64,000 bases of DNA from Mucilaginibacter sp. (GCF_028288225.1 NZ_JAQBOC010000018.1:62001-126000), one strand, 5' to 3'. Positions 52,812-60,956 are shown, numbered from the stretch's first letter. Numbers and translations are program-made. Notes: generated from the sequence alone by a model not told the origin.

Positions 52812-53939
52812 TTGGGAACATCAGAAGAATTCATCAGGAAAAAGCTAGAGGAAAGACAGGCTGTCGGAATATACCGGTCGTTAAAACCTGACAATACGCT
52901 AATTGATTTCTGCTCAAATGATTACTTGGGTTTTGCACGTTCACCTATATTGAAAAATAAAATTGATACTGAAATCCGCAGCAATAAACGGGTACAAAAC
53001 GGATCTACAGGCTCGAGATTATTATCAGGCAATTCAAACTATACAGAAGAAACCGAGCACTATATAGCTACACTTCACAATTGCGAAGCCGGACTGACCT
53101 TTAACTCCGGTTATGATGCCAACCTTGGTTTATTTTCCTCACTCCCCCAACGCGGCGATACCATAATTTTAGATGAGTTGGTGCATGCGTCAATAATTGA
53201 CGGTGCGCGTTTAGGCTTTGCAAACAGGTACACATTTAAACATAACGACCTTAATAGTCTTGAAGATAAGCTAAAGCTGGCCAAAGGCAATTGCTATGTA
53301 GCTATTGAAAGTGTATATTCAATGGATGGCGATACTCCGCCAATAGTGGATATTGCGTCCCTCGTTGAAAAATTTGGCGCCAATTTAATTGTTGATGAAG
53401 CACACGCCGTTGGTTTGTTCGGATTCGGGCTAGTTGACAGGCATTTGCAAAACAAGGTTTTTGCCAGGATAATAACCTTTGGAAAAGCTTTAGGCTGCCA
53501 TGGGGCAATAATATTGGGAAGTAATTTATTTCGCGAATACCTTATAAATTTTGCCCGGCCGTTTATTTATACCACTGCAGCCTCTCATCACCAGGTGGCT
53601 TCTGTAAAAATGGCTTACCAGCATTTACAGGATTCGGCAAACGAAATTGAAAAACTTAAAAATAACATCCAATTATTCAAACAAAACGTAAGTAATAATG
53701 TAGGGAATCTGCTTATTGAGAGCAACAGTGCAATACAATGTATGATATTAAATAGTAATGAAAAGGCAAAAGCAGCTGCCAGGCGACTGCAAAACGCAGG
53801 ACTGGATGTACGGGCCATCCTAAGCCCAACGGTAGCAGAGGGGAGCGAACGGATAAGGGTATGCCTGCACTCTTTTAATACTAAAAATGAAATAGCCTTA
53901 TTAACCGATACCATAAATAAATTAGTGGATGCCGAATAG
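52812..53939 (+). CDS. bioF: 8-amino-7-oxononanoate synthase-type aminotransferase
   Basis: A 375-residue PLP enzyme of the alpha-oxoamine synthase family. It has FCSNDYLGFARSP, GSTGSRLLSGNSN, LIVDEAHAVGLFG and the PLP-lysine loop ITFGKALGCHGA. BioF condenses pimeloyl-CoA or pimeloyl-ACP with alanine in biotin synthesis. The family also includes glycine C-acetyltransferase, but the bioD gene overlapping by 11 bases identifies it. The start is a TTG at 52812; no ATG lies before the conserved N terminus. BioA, BioB and BioC are not in the window. Confidence 0.9.
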   Translation: MGTSEEFIRKKLEERQAVGIYRSLKPDNTLIDFCSNDYLGFARSPILKNKIDTEIRSNKRVQNGSTGSRLLSGNSNYTEETEHYIATLHNCEAGLTFNSGYDANLGLFSSLPQRGDTIILDELVHASIIDGARLGFANRYTFKHNDLNSLEDKLKLAKGNCYVAIESVYSMDGDTPPIVDIASLVEKFGANLIVDEAHAVGLFGFGLVDRHLQNKVFARIITFGKALGCHGAIILGSNLFREYLINFARPFIYTTAASHHQVASVKMAYQHLQDSANEIEKLKNNIQLFKQNVSNNVGNLLIESNSAIQCMILNSNEKAKAAARRLQNAGLDVRAILSPTVAEGSERIRVCLHSFNTKNEIALLTDTINKLVDAE

Positions 53940-54546
53940 AACCATATTTATTACAGGAATTGGAACCGGGATAGGTAAAACCATTATATCGGCAGCTTTG
54001 GTTGAAAAGCTAAAAGCAGATTATTGGAAACCCATACAATCCGGCGATCTTGATAACAGTGATACGCTGAAAGTAAAAAGTTTAATAACAAATAACATCT
54101 CTGTTTTTCATCCGGAGGCTTATAAGCTTACTCAGCCGTTTTCTCCACATAAATCTGCTGCCATTGATGGGATAAGTATCGACAAAAATAAGATCATAAT
54201 CCCCGAAACTGATAACACCTTAATTATTGAAGGCGCCGGAGGTTTGATGGTTCCGTTAAAGGATAACTTTTTAATGATCGATCTGATCAAACAATTAGAT
54301 ACCGGGGTGATATTGGTTTCGCAAAATTACCTGGGCAGTATTAATCATACACTTTTGTCAATCGATGCTTTAAAAAATCGCGATATACCTATAAAAGGAA
54401 TTATATTTAGTGGACTAAAGGACACCTATTCCGAGGAATTTATTTTAGACTATAGCGGAGTTGAATTACTTGGTCATGTGCCGGAATATAATCTTATTAA
54501 TAAAAAAAACATAATTGATGCCGGGAGCTTCATTGAGTTTATTTAG
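53929..54546 (+). CDS. bioD: Dethiobiotin synthetase
   Basis: A 205-residue ATP-dependent carboxylase forming the ureido ring of biotin. Motifs are the P-loop IFITGIGTGIGKTIISAAL and the substrate loop KPIQSGD, plus EGAGGLMVPL in the middle and VSQNYLGSINHTLL. It is translated from an ATG that overlaps the bioF stop by 11 bases, so both are coupled. The downstream gap holds remnants of GTCGG words and then the (AACTTAATC)13 array. Confidence 0.93.
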   Translation: MPNRTIFITGIGTGIGKTIISAALVEKLKADYWKPIQSGDLDNSDTLKVKSLITNNISVFHPEAYKLTQPFSPHKSAAIDGISIDKNKIIIPETDNTLIIEGAGGLMVPLKDNFLMIDLIKQLDTGVILVSQNYLGSINHTLLSIDALKNRDIPIKGIIFSGLKDTYSEEFILDYSGVELLGHVPEYNLINKKNIIDAGSFIEFI

Positions 54547-54609
54547 TCCGAAAGTCGGGAAAGTCAGTAGAGTCCGAAGAAAATATTCACGTAACTTTAC
54601 AACCTCAAA

Positions 54610-54726
54610 AACTTAATCAACTTAATCAACTTAATCAACTTAATCAACTTAATCAACTTAATCAACTTAATCAACTTAATCAACTTAATCAACTTAATCA
54701 ACTTAATCAACTTAATCAACTTAATC
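54610..54726. repeat. Thirteen perfect 9-bp repeats (AACTTAATC) upstream of hbd
   Basis: The 9-mer AACTTAATC occurs thirteen times in exact tandem, 117 bases. The array ends 7 bases before the ATG of the 3-hydroxybutyryl-CoA dehydrogenase. It is the same word as in the inverted-repeat arms at 830, 21905, 46271 and 52164. It has no opposite arm here apart from a loose GTCGG-word region at 54545-54580. It is not a CRISPR array since there are no spacers. Confidence 0.98.
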
Positions 54727-54733
54727 AACCAAC

Positions 54734-55639
54734 ATGAACAACATTACCGTAATAGGTTCCGGAACGATGGGTAACGGAATTGCACACACTTTTGCGCAGA
54801 ATGGCTTTAAAGTTGCTTTGGTTGATATTAACCAGGATGCACTGGACCGTTCCATACAAACCATAACAGGCAATCTGGACAGGCAGGTAAAAAAAGGCAC
54901 TATTGATGAACAGCTTAAATCAACTACCTTAAATAATATAACAACCTATACTGATTTGAAAACAGCTGCTTCAAATGCCGATTTGGTAATTGAAGCGGCA
55001 ACCGAAAACCGCGAGATTAAACTTAACCTGTTTAAACAGCTAAACGAACATTGTAAGGAAGGCGCTATACTGGCTTCCAACACATCGTCAATATCAATAA
55101 CACAAATTGCATCAGTAACAAAAGCTCCTGGCAATGTAATAGGCATGCACTTTATGAACCCGGTGCCGGTAATGAAACTGGTTGAAGTGATTCGCGGCTA
55201 TGCTACCACTGATGAAGTTACTAATACTATTATGGAACTGTCAAAGCAATTGAATAAAGTTCCGGTTGAGGTAAATGATTATCCGGGCTTTGTAGCAAAC
55301 CGTATTTTAATGCCGATGATAAATGAGGCTATTTATACGTTGTTTGAAGGTGTAGCCGGTGTTGACGAGATTGATACAGTTATGAAATTGGGTATGGCCC
55401 ACCCTATGGGCCCACTCCAGTTGGCAGATTTTATAGGTCTTGATGTTTGCCTGGCTATATTGAACGTATTATACAACGGTTTCGGTAATCAAAAATATGC
55501 ACCCTGCCCATTGCTGGTTAATATGGTAACCGCCGGACACACTGGTATAAAATCAGGCAGTGGATTTTATAAATACACGCCGGGAAGTAAAGACCTTGTG
55601 ATTTCCGATAAATTCTCCAAAATGACAAGACTTACATAG
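54734..55639 (+). CDS. hbd: 3-hydroxybutyryl-CoA dehydrogenase
   Basis: A 301-residue NAD-dependent 3-hydroxyacyl-CoA dehydrogenase of the Hbd/PaaH type. It has the nucleotide-binding VIGSGTMGNGIAHTFAQNG at the N terminus, EAATENREIK, the HFMNPVPVMKLVEV histidine segment and NDYPGFVANRILMPM. Its length is typical of the single-domain form. It reduces acetoacetyl-CoA or oxidises 3-hydroxybutyryl-CoA in fatty-acid or polyhydroxyalkanoate metabolism. The 5' region is dominated by the 9-bp array, whose copy number would set the leader length. The ribosome-binding site is not visible. Confidence 0.93.
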   Translation: MNNITVIGSGTMGNGIAHTFAQNGFKVALVDINQDALDRSIQTITGNLDRQVKKGTIDEQLKSTTLNNITTYTDLKTAASNADLVIEAATENREIKLNLFKQLNEHCKEGAILASNTSSISITQIASVTKAPGNVIGMHFMNPVPVMKLVEVIRGYATTDEVTNTIMELSKQLNKVPVEVNDYPGFVANRILMPMINEAIYTLFEGVAGVDEIDTVMKLGMAHPMGPLQLADFIGLDVCLAILNVLYNGFGNQKYAPCPLLVNMVTAGHTGIKSGSGFYKYTPGSKDLVISDKFSKMTRLT

Positions 55640-55795
55640 TTTGAATGTAAGTGTTATGTCAAATATTAAATTCTCTCTATCCGAAGTTCAATTATATCTA
55701 AATATTCAATCTTAAAGCACTAAAAATTAAAAAGTTAAACCTTTTAATTAGCCGTTTGTTTATATATTATTATTTGATAAATAAAACATATATCA

Positions 55796-56089
55796 ATGAG
55801 GGCAATATCAAAACCAGGTTTAATAGCCGCTTTTGCCGGTTTATTATCTCTGTCAGCATGCGAAGGAAGCTATTATGTTGCCGAACAACCCGTAGAACCT
55901 GTTTACGAAAGACCGATCGCTCCCTATGCAGGGATGGTTTGGGTAGATGGCGACTGGGCATATAGCGGCGAAAGATACGTTTATAGAAGAGGATACTGGT
56001 CAAGGCCAAGAGTGGGTCGTACTTATGTACGGGGCTCATGGGCACATACTAACCGTGGTTACAGGTGGAACAGAGGACGCTGGAGGTAA
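55796..56089 (+). CDS. YXWGXW-repeat lipoprotein
   Basis: A 97-residue lipoprotein: the signal ends in LLSLSAC with lipid cysteine near residue 22. The mature part carries aromatic-glycine repeats (GMVWVDGDWAYSG, YVYRRGYWSR, YVRGSWAHTNRGYRW, NRGRWR) of the YXWGXW/BcpO type. Function is unknown; proteins of this group sit at the cell envelope. It is preceded by an AT-rich promoter region and followed by the duplicated junction region 56081-56690. Confidence 0.85.
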   Translation: MRAISKPGLIAAFAGLLSLSACEGSYYVAEQPVEPVYERPIAPYAGMVWVDGDWAYSGERYVYRRGYWSRPRVGRTYVRGSWAHTNRGYRWNRGRWR

Positions 56090-56385
56090 AACAGTTTGCA
56101 GTGGGCGGTGGTTATGGACAACTAGTGGTTTTTACTGCAATTTTTACTGCAAGCTGCCCATTAATATTTGCAAATTATCTTTTTGCAAACCGCCCACTGC
56201 AAACTGTTTTATTCTCTTTTCGGGGTTTCTATTCATAGTTATCCATCGCAAGGTTGATAACTATGCCTGGTATCGCAAAGTGTTGAAACTAAATTATTTT
56301 CCAGCTCACATTTTGCTTGAAATATTAATTTTTCGTTGTAAATTTATTACAGATTTTTGCTAGTTCATAGATCGAATATAAGTAC
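56081..56385. repeat. Copy A of an approximately 300-bp duplicated gene junction
   Basis: It begins at the last codons of the YXWGXW gene (TGGAGGTAA at 56081) and contains the inverted repeat AAACAGTTTGCAGTGGGCGG / CCGCCCACTGCAAACTG (56089-56210). It ends with a decayed copy of the argS 3' end. The unit recurs as copy B from 56386 (TGGAGGTAA again) through 56690 within the true argS. By eye the inverted-repeat parts of the copies match at nearly all positions (a few substitutions and one short indel), while the argS parts match at only about two thirds. The gap 56090-56509 has no intact gene. Confidence 0.8.
56217..56370 (-). pseudogene. Decayed copy of the argS 3' end
   Basis: On the minus strand it reads YELAKICNKF, then several stops and frame changes, then INLAMDNYE, aligned with YELAKIYNKF... 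and INRAMSLLG of the true argS. It is part of duplicated copy A. No function is expected. Confidence 0.75.
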
Positions 56386-56690
56386 TGGAGGTAATTCAGT
56401 TGCAGTGGGCGGTGATTATGGACAACTAGTAGTTTTTACTGCAATTTTTACTGCAAACTGCCCATTAATATTTGCAAATTACTTTGCAAACTGCCCACTG
56501 CAAACTGTTTTACATCCTTTCCGGAACTTCTATTCCTAACAGGCTCATCGCCCGATTAATAACTTTGCCTGATGCGGCAGAAAGCTGTAGCCTGAATTGC
56601 TTTGCAATCTCGCTCTCTGCCTGAAGTATTGATTTCTCGTGGTAAAATTTATTGTAGATTTTTGCCAGTTCATATACATAATTTGCAATT
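56386..56690. repeat. Copy B of the duplicated gene junction
   Basis: Starts with TGGAGGTAA (56386-56394), the fossil end of the YXWGXW gene. It continues with the inverted repeat TGCAGTGGGCGG ... CTGCCCACTGCAAACTG (56401-56506) and runs into the real 3' end of argS (56510 onward). Offset from copy A is 301-305 bases. Confidence 0.75.
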
Positions 56691-58273
56691 ACAGCTGGGC
56701 TATACCCTTCAGCTGCTGATTGAATAATTGTAGGGAATTGCGTTAAAGCAACTATTAAATCCCGCTCTTCGGCAGCTAACTCATTTACTGCGATGCCTGG
56801 ATCAGTAATTTTAGCGCGGCCAAGAACAGAACGGATCCGGGCATGTGTATATTGTATGAACGGTCCGGTATGTCCCTGAAAATCTACCGACTCGTTAGGA
56901 TCAAATAATAACCGCTTTTTAGGATCAACCTTTAAAAGGAAATATTTTAGTGCGCCCATACCAATGGTATGATAAAGATGAAGCTTTTCTTCTTCACTAA
57001 AACCGTCAACCTTGCCCATTGCTATTGTTTGCTCTTTAGCAGTTTTCTCCATCTCCTCCATCAGATCGTCAGCGTCAACAACTGTCCCTTCACGTGATTT
57101 CATTTTACCCGATGGCAGGTCGACCATTCCATAAGATAAATGATAAAGTCCGTCTGCCCCATCCTTACCAAGTTTTTTAAGGATAGTGAACAATACCTTA
57201 AAGTGATAATCCTGTTCATTTCCTACCACATAGATTGATTTATCCATGTGATAGTCATTATATTTCAGCTGCGCAGTACCCATATCCTGGGTCATGTAAA
57301 CAGAAGTACCGTCTGAGCGTAGTACCAGCTTTTCATCTAACCCCTCAGCCGTCAGATCTATCCAAACAGAGCCGTCATCTTTTTTAAAGAAAACACCTTT
57401 TTCAAGTCCCTCATCAACAATATCCTTTCCTAATAAATAGGTGTCAGATTCATAGTAAAATTTATCAAAGGTTACACCCAGTTTTCTATACGTTTCTGCG
57501 AAACCTGCATAAACCCAGTTATTCATGGTTTTCCAAAGACTTATAACAGCTTCATTCCCCGCTTCCCATTGCTGCAGCATTTCCTGCGCCTCATTAATTA
57601 ACGGCGCATTCTTTTTTGCTTCATCCTCGGTTTGCCCGGCAGCTTTTAATCCTTCAATCTGCTTTTTATATTCTTTATCGAAGATAACATAGTATTTACC
57701 AACTAAATGATCTCCCTTTAAGCCAGATGACTCCGGTGTTTCGCCATTCCCAAACCGTTGCCAGGCCAGCATTGATTTGCAGATGTGAATACCCCTGTCG
57801 TTAACCAGGTTGGATTTCACAACCTCGTAACCTGCAGCAGCCAAAATTTCGGCAACAGAAAAGCCTAAAAGATTATTACGTACATGCCCTAAATGTAAAG
57901 GCTTATTGGTATTGGGCGATGAATATTCAACCATTACTTTTTTGCCGTTAGGCTCAGCAACCGCAAAAGTATCAGGTAAAATTTCGTTATATAATTGATC
58001 TATCCAGTAATCATCAGCAATAGATAAGTTCAAAAAACCTTTAATTACATTAAAATCAGCAACCTCTTTAATTTCATTCTGCAGAAACGTTCCAATTTCA
58101 TTCCCCGTTTGTTCAGGTGATTTTTTTGAAAATTTGGTAAATGGGAAAGTAACTATAGTAACCTGGCCTTCAAATTCCTTTCGGGTTTCCTGGAGGTTTA
58201 TATCGGCAGCGGTAATGTCAGTATTATATAAATGTTTAACGGCATTAATAGTTGCTTCAATAATAAAATTCAT
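56510..58273 (-). CDS. argS: Arginyl-tRNA synthetase
   Basis: A 587-residue class I aminoacyl-tRNA synthetase. The HIGH motif appears as PLHLGHVRNNL near residue 130, in SSPNTNKPLHLGHVRN. The KMSKS loop appears as GKMKSREGTVV, a normal ArgRS variant. The C-terminal anticodon-binding domain ends with NRAMSLLGIEVPERM. It charges tRNA-Arg. The gene is divergent from the arginine deiminase gene, consistent with an arginine-related cluster. Its 3' end has been copied into the adjacent gap. Confidence 0.97.
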   Translation of the reverse strand: MNFIIEATINAVKHLYNTDITAADINLQETRKEFEGQVTIVTFPFTKFSKKSPEQTGNEIGTFLQNEIKEVADFNVIKGFLNLSIADDYWIDQLYNEILPDTFAVAEPNGKKVMVEYSSPNTNKPLHLGHVRNNLLGFSVAEILAAAGYEVVKSNLVNDRGIHICKSMLAWQRFGNGETPESSGLKGDHLVGKYYVIFDKEYKKQIEGLKAAGQTEDEAKKNAPLINEAQEMLQQWEAGNEAVISLWKTMNNWVYAGFAETYRKLGVTFDKFYYESDTYLLGKDIVDEGLEKGVFFKKDDGSVWIDLTAEGLDEKLVLRSDGTSVYMTQDMGTAQLKYNDYHMDKSIYVVGNEQDYHFKVLFTILKKLGKDGADGLYHLSYGMVDLPSGKMKSREGTVVDADDLMEEMEKTAKEQTIAMGKVDGFSEEEKLHLYHTIGMGALKYFLLKVDPKKRLLFDPNESVDFQGHTGPFIQYTHARIRSVLGRAKITDPGIAVNELAAEERDLIVALTQFPTIIQSAAEGYSPAVIANYVYELAKIYNKFYHEKSILQAESEIAKQFRLQLSAASGKVINRAMSLLGIEVPERM

Positions 58274-58293
58274 CGGACAAAAATAACATTTTT

Positions 58294-58406
58294 AGTCGGA
58301 AAAGCCTGAAAGTGTAAAAGCAAGAAAAGTGAGCAGCGCTGAAAAACACATAAAATGACCGCAGCCTGATTTTTTAAACTTTCGGTCTTTACTGACTTTT
58401 CCGACT
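58294..58406. repeat. Inverted repeat of AGTCGGAAAAG words
   Basis: AGTCGGAAAAG (58294-58304) and CTTTTCCGACT (58396-58406) form a perfect 11-bp pair, with further GACTTTCC words to 58415. It lies between the divergent argS and arginine deiminase genes. The same word occurs near 54545-54580. Confidence 0.65.
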
Positions 58407-58423
58407 TTCCCGACTAAACTCAC

Positions 58424-58431
58424 TACCTTTG
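58424..58431 (+). promoter_or_regulatory. Bacteroidota -7 promoter box of the arginine deiminase gene
   Basis: TACCTTTG is an exact TAnnTTTG match ending 19 bases before the ATG. No good -33 TTG is seen. Confidence 0.55.
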
Positions 58432-58450
58432 TTTCTTCTATAAACCATTT

Positions 58451-59896
58451 ATGACACTTAGCAATAGCGAATTTAAATTAGATGTAACATCCGAAATTGG
58501 GAACCTGCGCGCATTACTGATCCATAGCCCGGATAACGGCCTGGGTAAGGTTGTGCCATCAAAAGCACAAGACTGGCTTTTTGAAGACATTGTACACCTG
58601 GATACCATGCGTAAAAACGAATATGATTATTACATTAAGCTGTTAATGTATTTTTTAGATCCCGGCAAAATAAAAGGCAGACTTGCACAAATAGATGCAG
58701 AAGAAAATAACCGGTCGTTTTATAAGCCGGATGATAAAGAATTCCATGCATCAAACAAGGTAATAGAGATCCAAACCCTGCTTGAAGATATTTTGCATGA
58801 TGCCGATATCCGTAAAAAGCTGGTGGCTGCAGTTTGCGCCATTGAAGGCTGTAATTATCGCTTGCAAACGCAGCTGATAGATACAGAACCGGCAGAACTT
58901 GCCAAGATCATTATCTCCGGCTCGCTAAATAAAGACGAGATGATATTTGCCCCTATCCCTAACCTGATATTTTCGAGAGATATAGGCATTGCCATCAATA
59001 ATTTCATGCTGCTGAACAAACCTGCAAAAAAGGCTAGAGCGCGCGAAACATTAATAATGCGGTATATCTTTTTCAATCACACACTTTTTGCTTCGTATCG
59101 CAACAATATATTGGAGATCCCTGAAACCGTACAGCATTTTTTACGCCCCGGCGAGGATAACGATCAAAAAACAACGTTAGAAGGCGGCGACGTAATGATG
59201 GTGAGTCCGCAGCATTTAATAATTGGCTGCAGCGAGCGAACATCGGCAAGCGGAGCAAACGAGGCAATAAAACTGTTGTTTAAAAACAACGTGGTTAAAA
59301 AAGTAACCATTGTAAAAATCCCGCATAAGCGGGATTATATGCACATAGATACCATTTTTACACAGGTAAAACGGAATATGTGGGTTTTGCTGCGTTCACT
59401 GGCCATTACCGAAAGCCAGGAAGAACAGGACGAACCGATCTCGTGGTTTACTGATAAAAAGGGAAAAGACAAAGTAGAAATTGTTCAGTTTAGAAAAGAA
59501 AAAAAAGCAAAGACCTTTGACAGTATAGAAGCTTTATTGACTGACATCAGCGAAAAAGACCTGGAAAGCAAGGAAAAAACCCAGTTTGTATATTCAGGCG
59601 GAGACATTTTCCCATACAATTCACGCGAACAATGGACAGACTCATGTAACCTGCTTGCCATAAAAGAAGGTGTGGTTTTAGGTTACGATCGCAATGATAA
59701 GACGGTAGAAGCATTTAAAGAAAAAGGCTTTGCCACAATAAAAGTTGCCGACCTGCTAAAACAATTTGAAAGCGGCGAGCTTAATCCTGAAAGCATGACG
59801 GATACCCTGATCCTAATGCCATCAGCAGAGCTTTCACGTGCACGCGGAGGCTTTCATTGTATGAGCATGCCGTTGCAGCGGGATGCCATTTTATAG
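58451..59896 (+). CDS. Arginine deiminase family protein
   Basis: A 481-residue amidinotransferase-fold enzyme, longer than the ~410 typical of ADI. The pocket residues are in LEGGDVMMVSPQHLIIGCSERTS, the HMDT-like MHIDTIFTQ and the C-terminal catalytic cysteine in GGFHCMSMPLQRD. It probably converts arginine to citrulline and ammonia. An insertion between ~350 and ~400 (DKKGKDKVEIVQFRKEKKAK) accounts for the extra length. It is followed by CtlX and arginine decarboxylase on the same strand. Confidence 0.85.
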   Translation: MTLSNSEFKLDVTSEIGNLRALLIHSPDNGLGKVVPSKAQDWLFEDIVHLDTMRKNEYDYYIKLLMYFLDPGKIKGRLAQIDAEENNRSFYKPDDKEFHASNKVIEIQTLLEDILHDADIRKKLVAAVCAIEGCNYRLQTQLIDTEPAELAKIIISGSLNKDEMIFAPIPNLIFSRDIGIAINNFMLLNKPAKKARARETLIMRYIFFNHTLFASYRNNILEIPETVQHFLRPGEDNDQKTTLEGGDVMMVSPQHLIIGCSERTSASGANEAIKLLFKNNVVKKVTIVKIPHKRDYMHIDTIFTQVKRNMWVLLRSLAITESQEEQDEPISWFTDKKGKDKVEIVQFRKEKKAKTFDSIEALLTDISEKDLESKEKTQFVYSGGDIFPYNSREQWTDSCNLLAIKEGVVLGYDRNDKTVEAFKEKGFATIKVADLLKQFESGELNPESMTDTLILMPSAELSRARGGFHCMSMPLQRDAIL

Positions 59897-60029
59897 TCAT
59901 TGGTCATTGTGTCATTAGTCATTGAATGATGGCAAAACTGAACCAATGACTTAATGACAAATTACCTAATGACCAATGACAGCGAAGCGAAATGACCAAT
60001 GACACAATGACCAATGACAGCAAAGCGAA
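59897..60029. repeat. Inverted and direct repeat of TCATTGGTCATT words around the ctlX start
   Basis: Left words (59897-59928: AGTCATTGGTCATTGTGTCATT) face right words (AATGACCAATGAC, 59944-60036). The right arm contains a 38-bp direct repeat, so AGCGAAATGACC (59984-59996) recurs as AGCGAAATGACT (60022-60034). The second copy carries the real ctlX ATG. Confidence 0.8.
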
Positions 60030-60033
60030 ATGA
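59992..60033 (+). other. Duplicate start and overlapping 13-codon mini-ORF before ctlX
   Basis: The duplicated ATG at 59992 opens MTNDTMTNDSKAK and ends in a TGA that overlaps the ctlX start by four bases (ATGA). It could couple translation or lower it. It results from the 38-bp repeat. Confidence 0.55.
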
Positions 60034-60956
60034 CTAACCTCCAATCCACATCCCATATATTAATGATCCGGCCGGTAAACTTTGGCTTTAACGAGGAAAC
60101 CGCCGGAAGCAATGCCTTTCAAAACAGGAATGCCGCTAAGGATGACGTTAATGAAAAAGCACAGCAGGAATTTGACCGCATGGTAAACACGCTATGCAGC
60201 AATGGCGTTGATGTAACCGTTATCGATGATACGCATGAGCCTTATACGCCGGATTCGATCTTCCCTAACAACTGGATATCCTTCCATGCTGACGGCGGCA
60301 TCTTCTTATACCCGATGCAGGCCGAGAACCGCAGACTGGAACGCCGTGAAGATATTATTGCTAAACTGGAAGACAGCTTTGCAGTGAAGCATATTATAGA
60401 TCTGAGCCGCTTTGAGGTTGAAGATAAATTTTTAGAAGGCACAGGTAGCATGGTGCTTGACAGGGAAAACAAATTAGCTTATGCCTGCCTCTCTCCCCGT
60501 ACCAACCGCGAAGTGTTGGACCTGTTTTGTGAACAAGCCGGTTATAAAGCTATCAGCTTTGATGCAATTGATGAAAAAGGCAAGGCAATATATCACACCA
60601 ATGTTTTAATGTGTATTGGAAGCAGTTTTGCAGTAATTTGCCTGGATAGCATTCCAAATCCTCATGAAAAGGTTGTTGTAAAGGAATCACTTATATCAAC
60701 CAAAAAAGAGATTATTGATATTTCCTTCGACCAAATGAACCAATTTGCCGGTAATATGCTAGAGGTGAAAAATGCGGAGGGTGAAAATTTGATAGTGATG
60801 TCAAAAAATGCTTTTAATGCTTTGGAGGATAGACAAAAAACCACACTCGGAAAATATGGCAAGCTGATTTATTCTGATATAAACACCATAGAAACCAACG
60901 GCGGTGGCAGTGCAAGATGTATGATGGCGGAGGTGCATTTGCCGGTTGGCTTATAG
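60030..60956 (+). CDS. ctlX: Citrulline utilization hydrolase (CtlX type)
   Basis: A 308-residue protein of the amidinotransferase/arginine-deiminase fold. It has MIRPVNFGFNEETAGSNAFQ at the N terminus, EPYTPDSIFPNNWISFHADG, and the late ETNGGGSARCMMAEVHLP, where the catalytic cysteine lies. Family members hydrolyse citrulline to ornithine, CO2 and ammonia. Together with the upstream arginine deiminase it gives an arginine-to-ornithine route. It is not a peptidyl deiminase. The start is the ATG at 60030. Confidence 0.85.
   Translation: MTNLQSTSHILMIRPVNFGFNEETAGSNAFQNRNAAKDDVNEKAQQEFDRMVNTLCSNGVDVTVIDDTHEPYTPDSIFPNNWISFHADGGIFLYPMQAENRRLERREDIIAKLEDSFAVKHIIDLSRFEVEDKFLEGTGSMVLDRENKLAYACLSPRTNREVLDLFCEQAGYKAISFDAIDEKGKAIYHTNVLMCIGSSFAVICLDSIPNPHEKVVVKESLISTKKEIIDISFDQMNQFAGNMLEVKNAEGENLIVMSKNAFNALEDRQKTTLGKYGKLIYSDINTIETNGGGSARCMMAEVHLPVGL

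Noticed and set aside
54610..54726. Possible CRISPR array
   Set aside because: Repeats are directly adjacent 9-mers without spacers and no cas genes are present.
56089..56210. Insertion sequence ends (terminal inverted repeats)
   Set aside because: The enclosed loop is about 80 bases with no transposase and the same unit is explained by the junction duplication.
55947..56363. 138-codon plus-strand reading frame across the YXWGXW gene and the hairpin region
   Set aside because: It is the shifted frame of the YXWGXW gene and runs through the inverted repeat; no coding signature.
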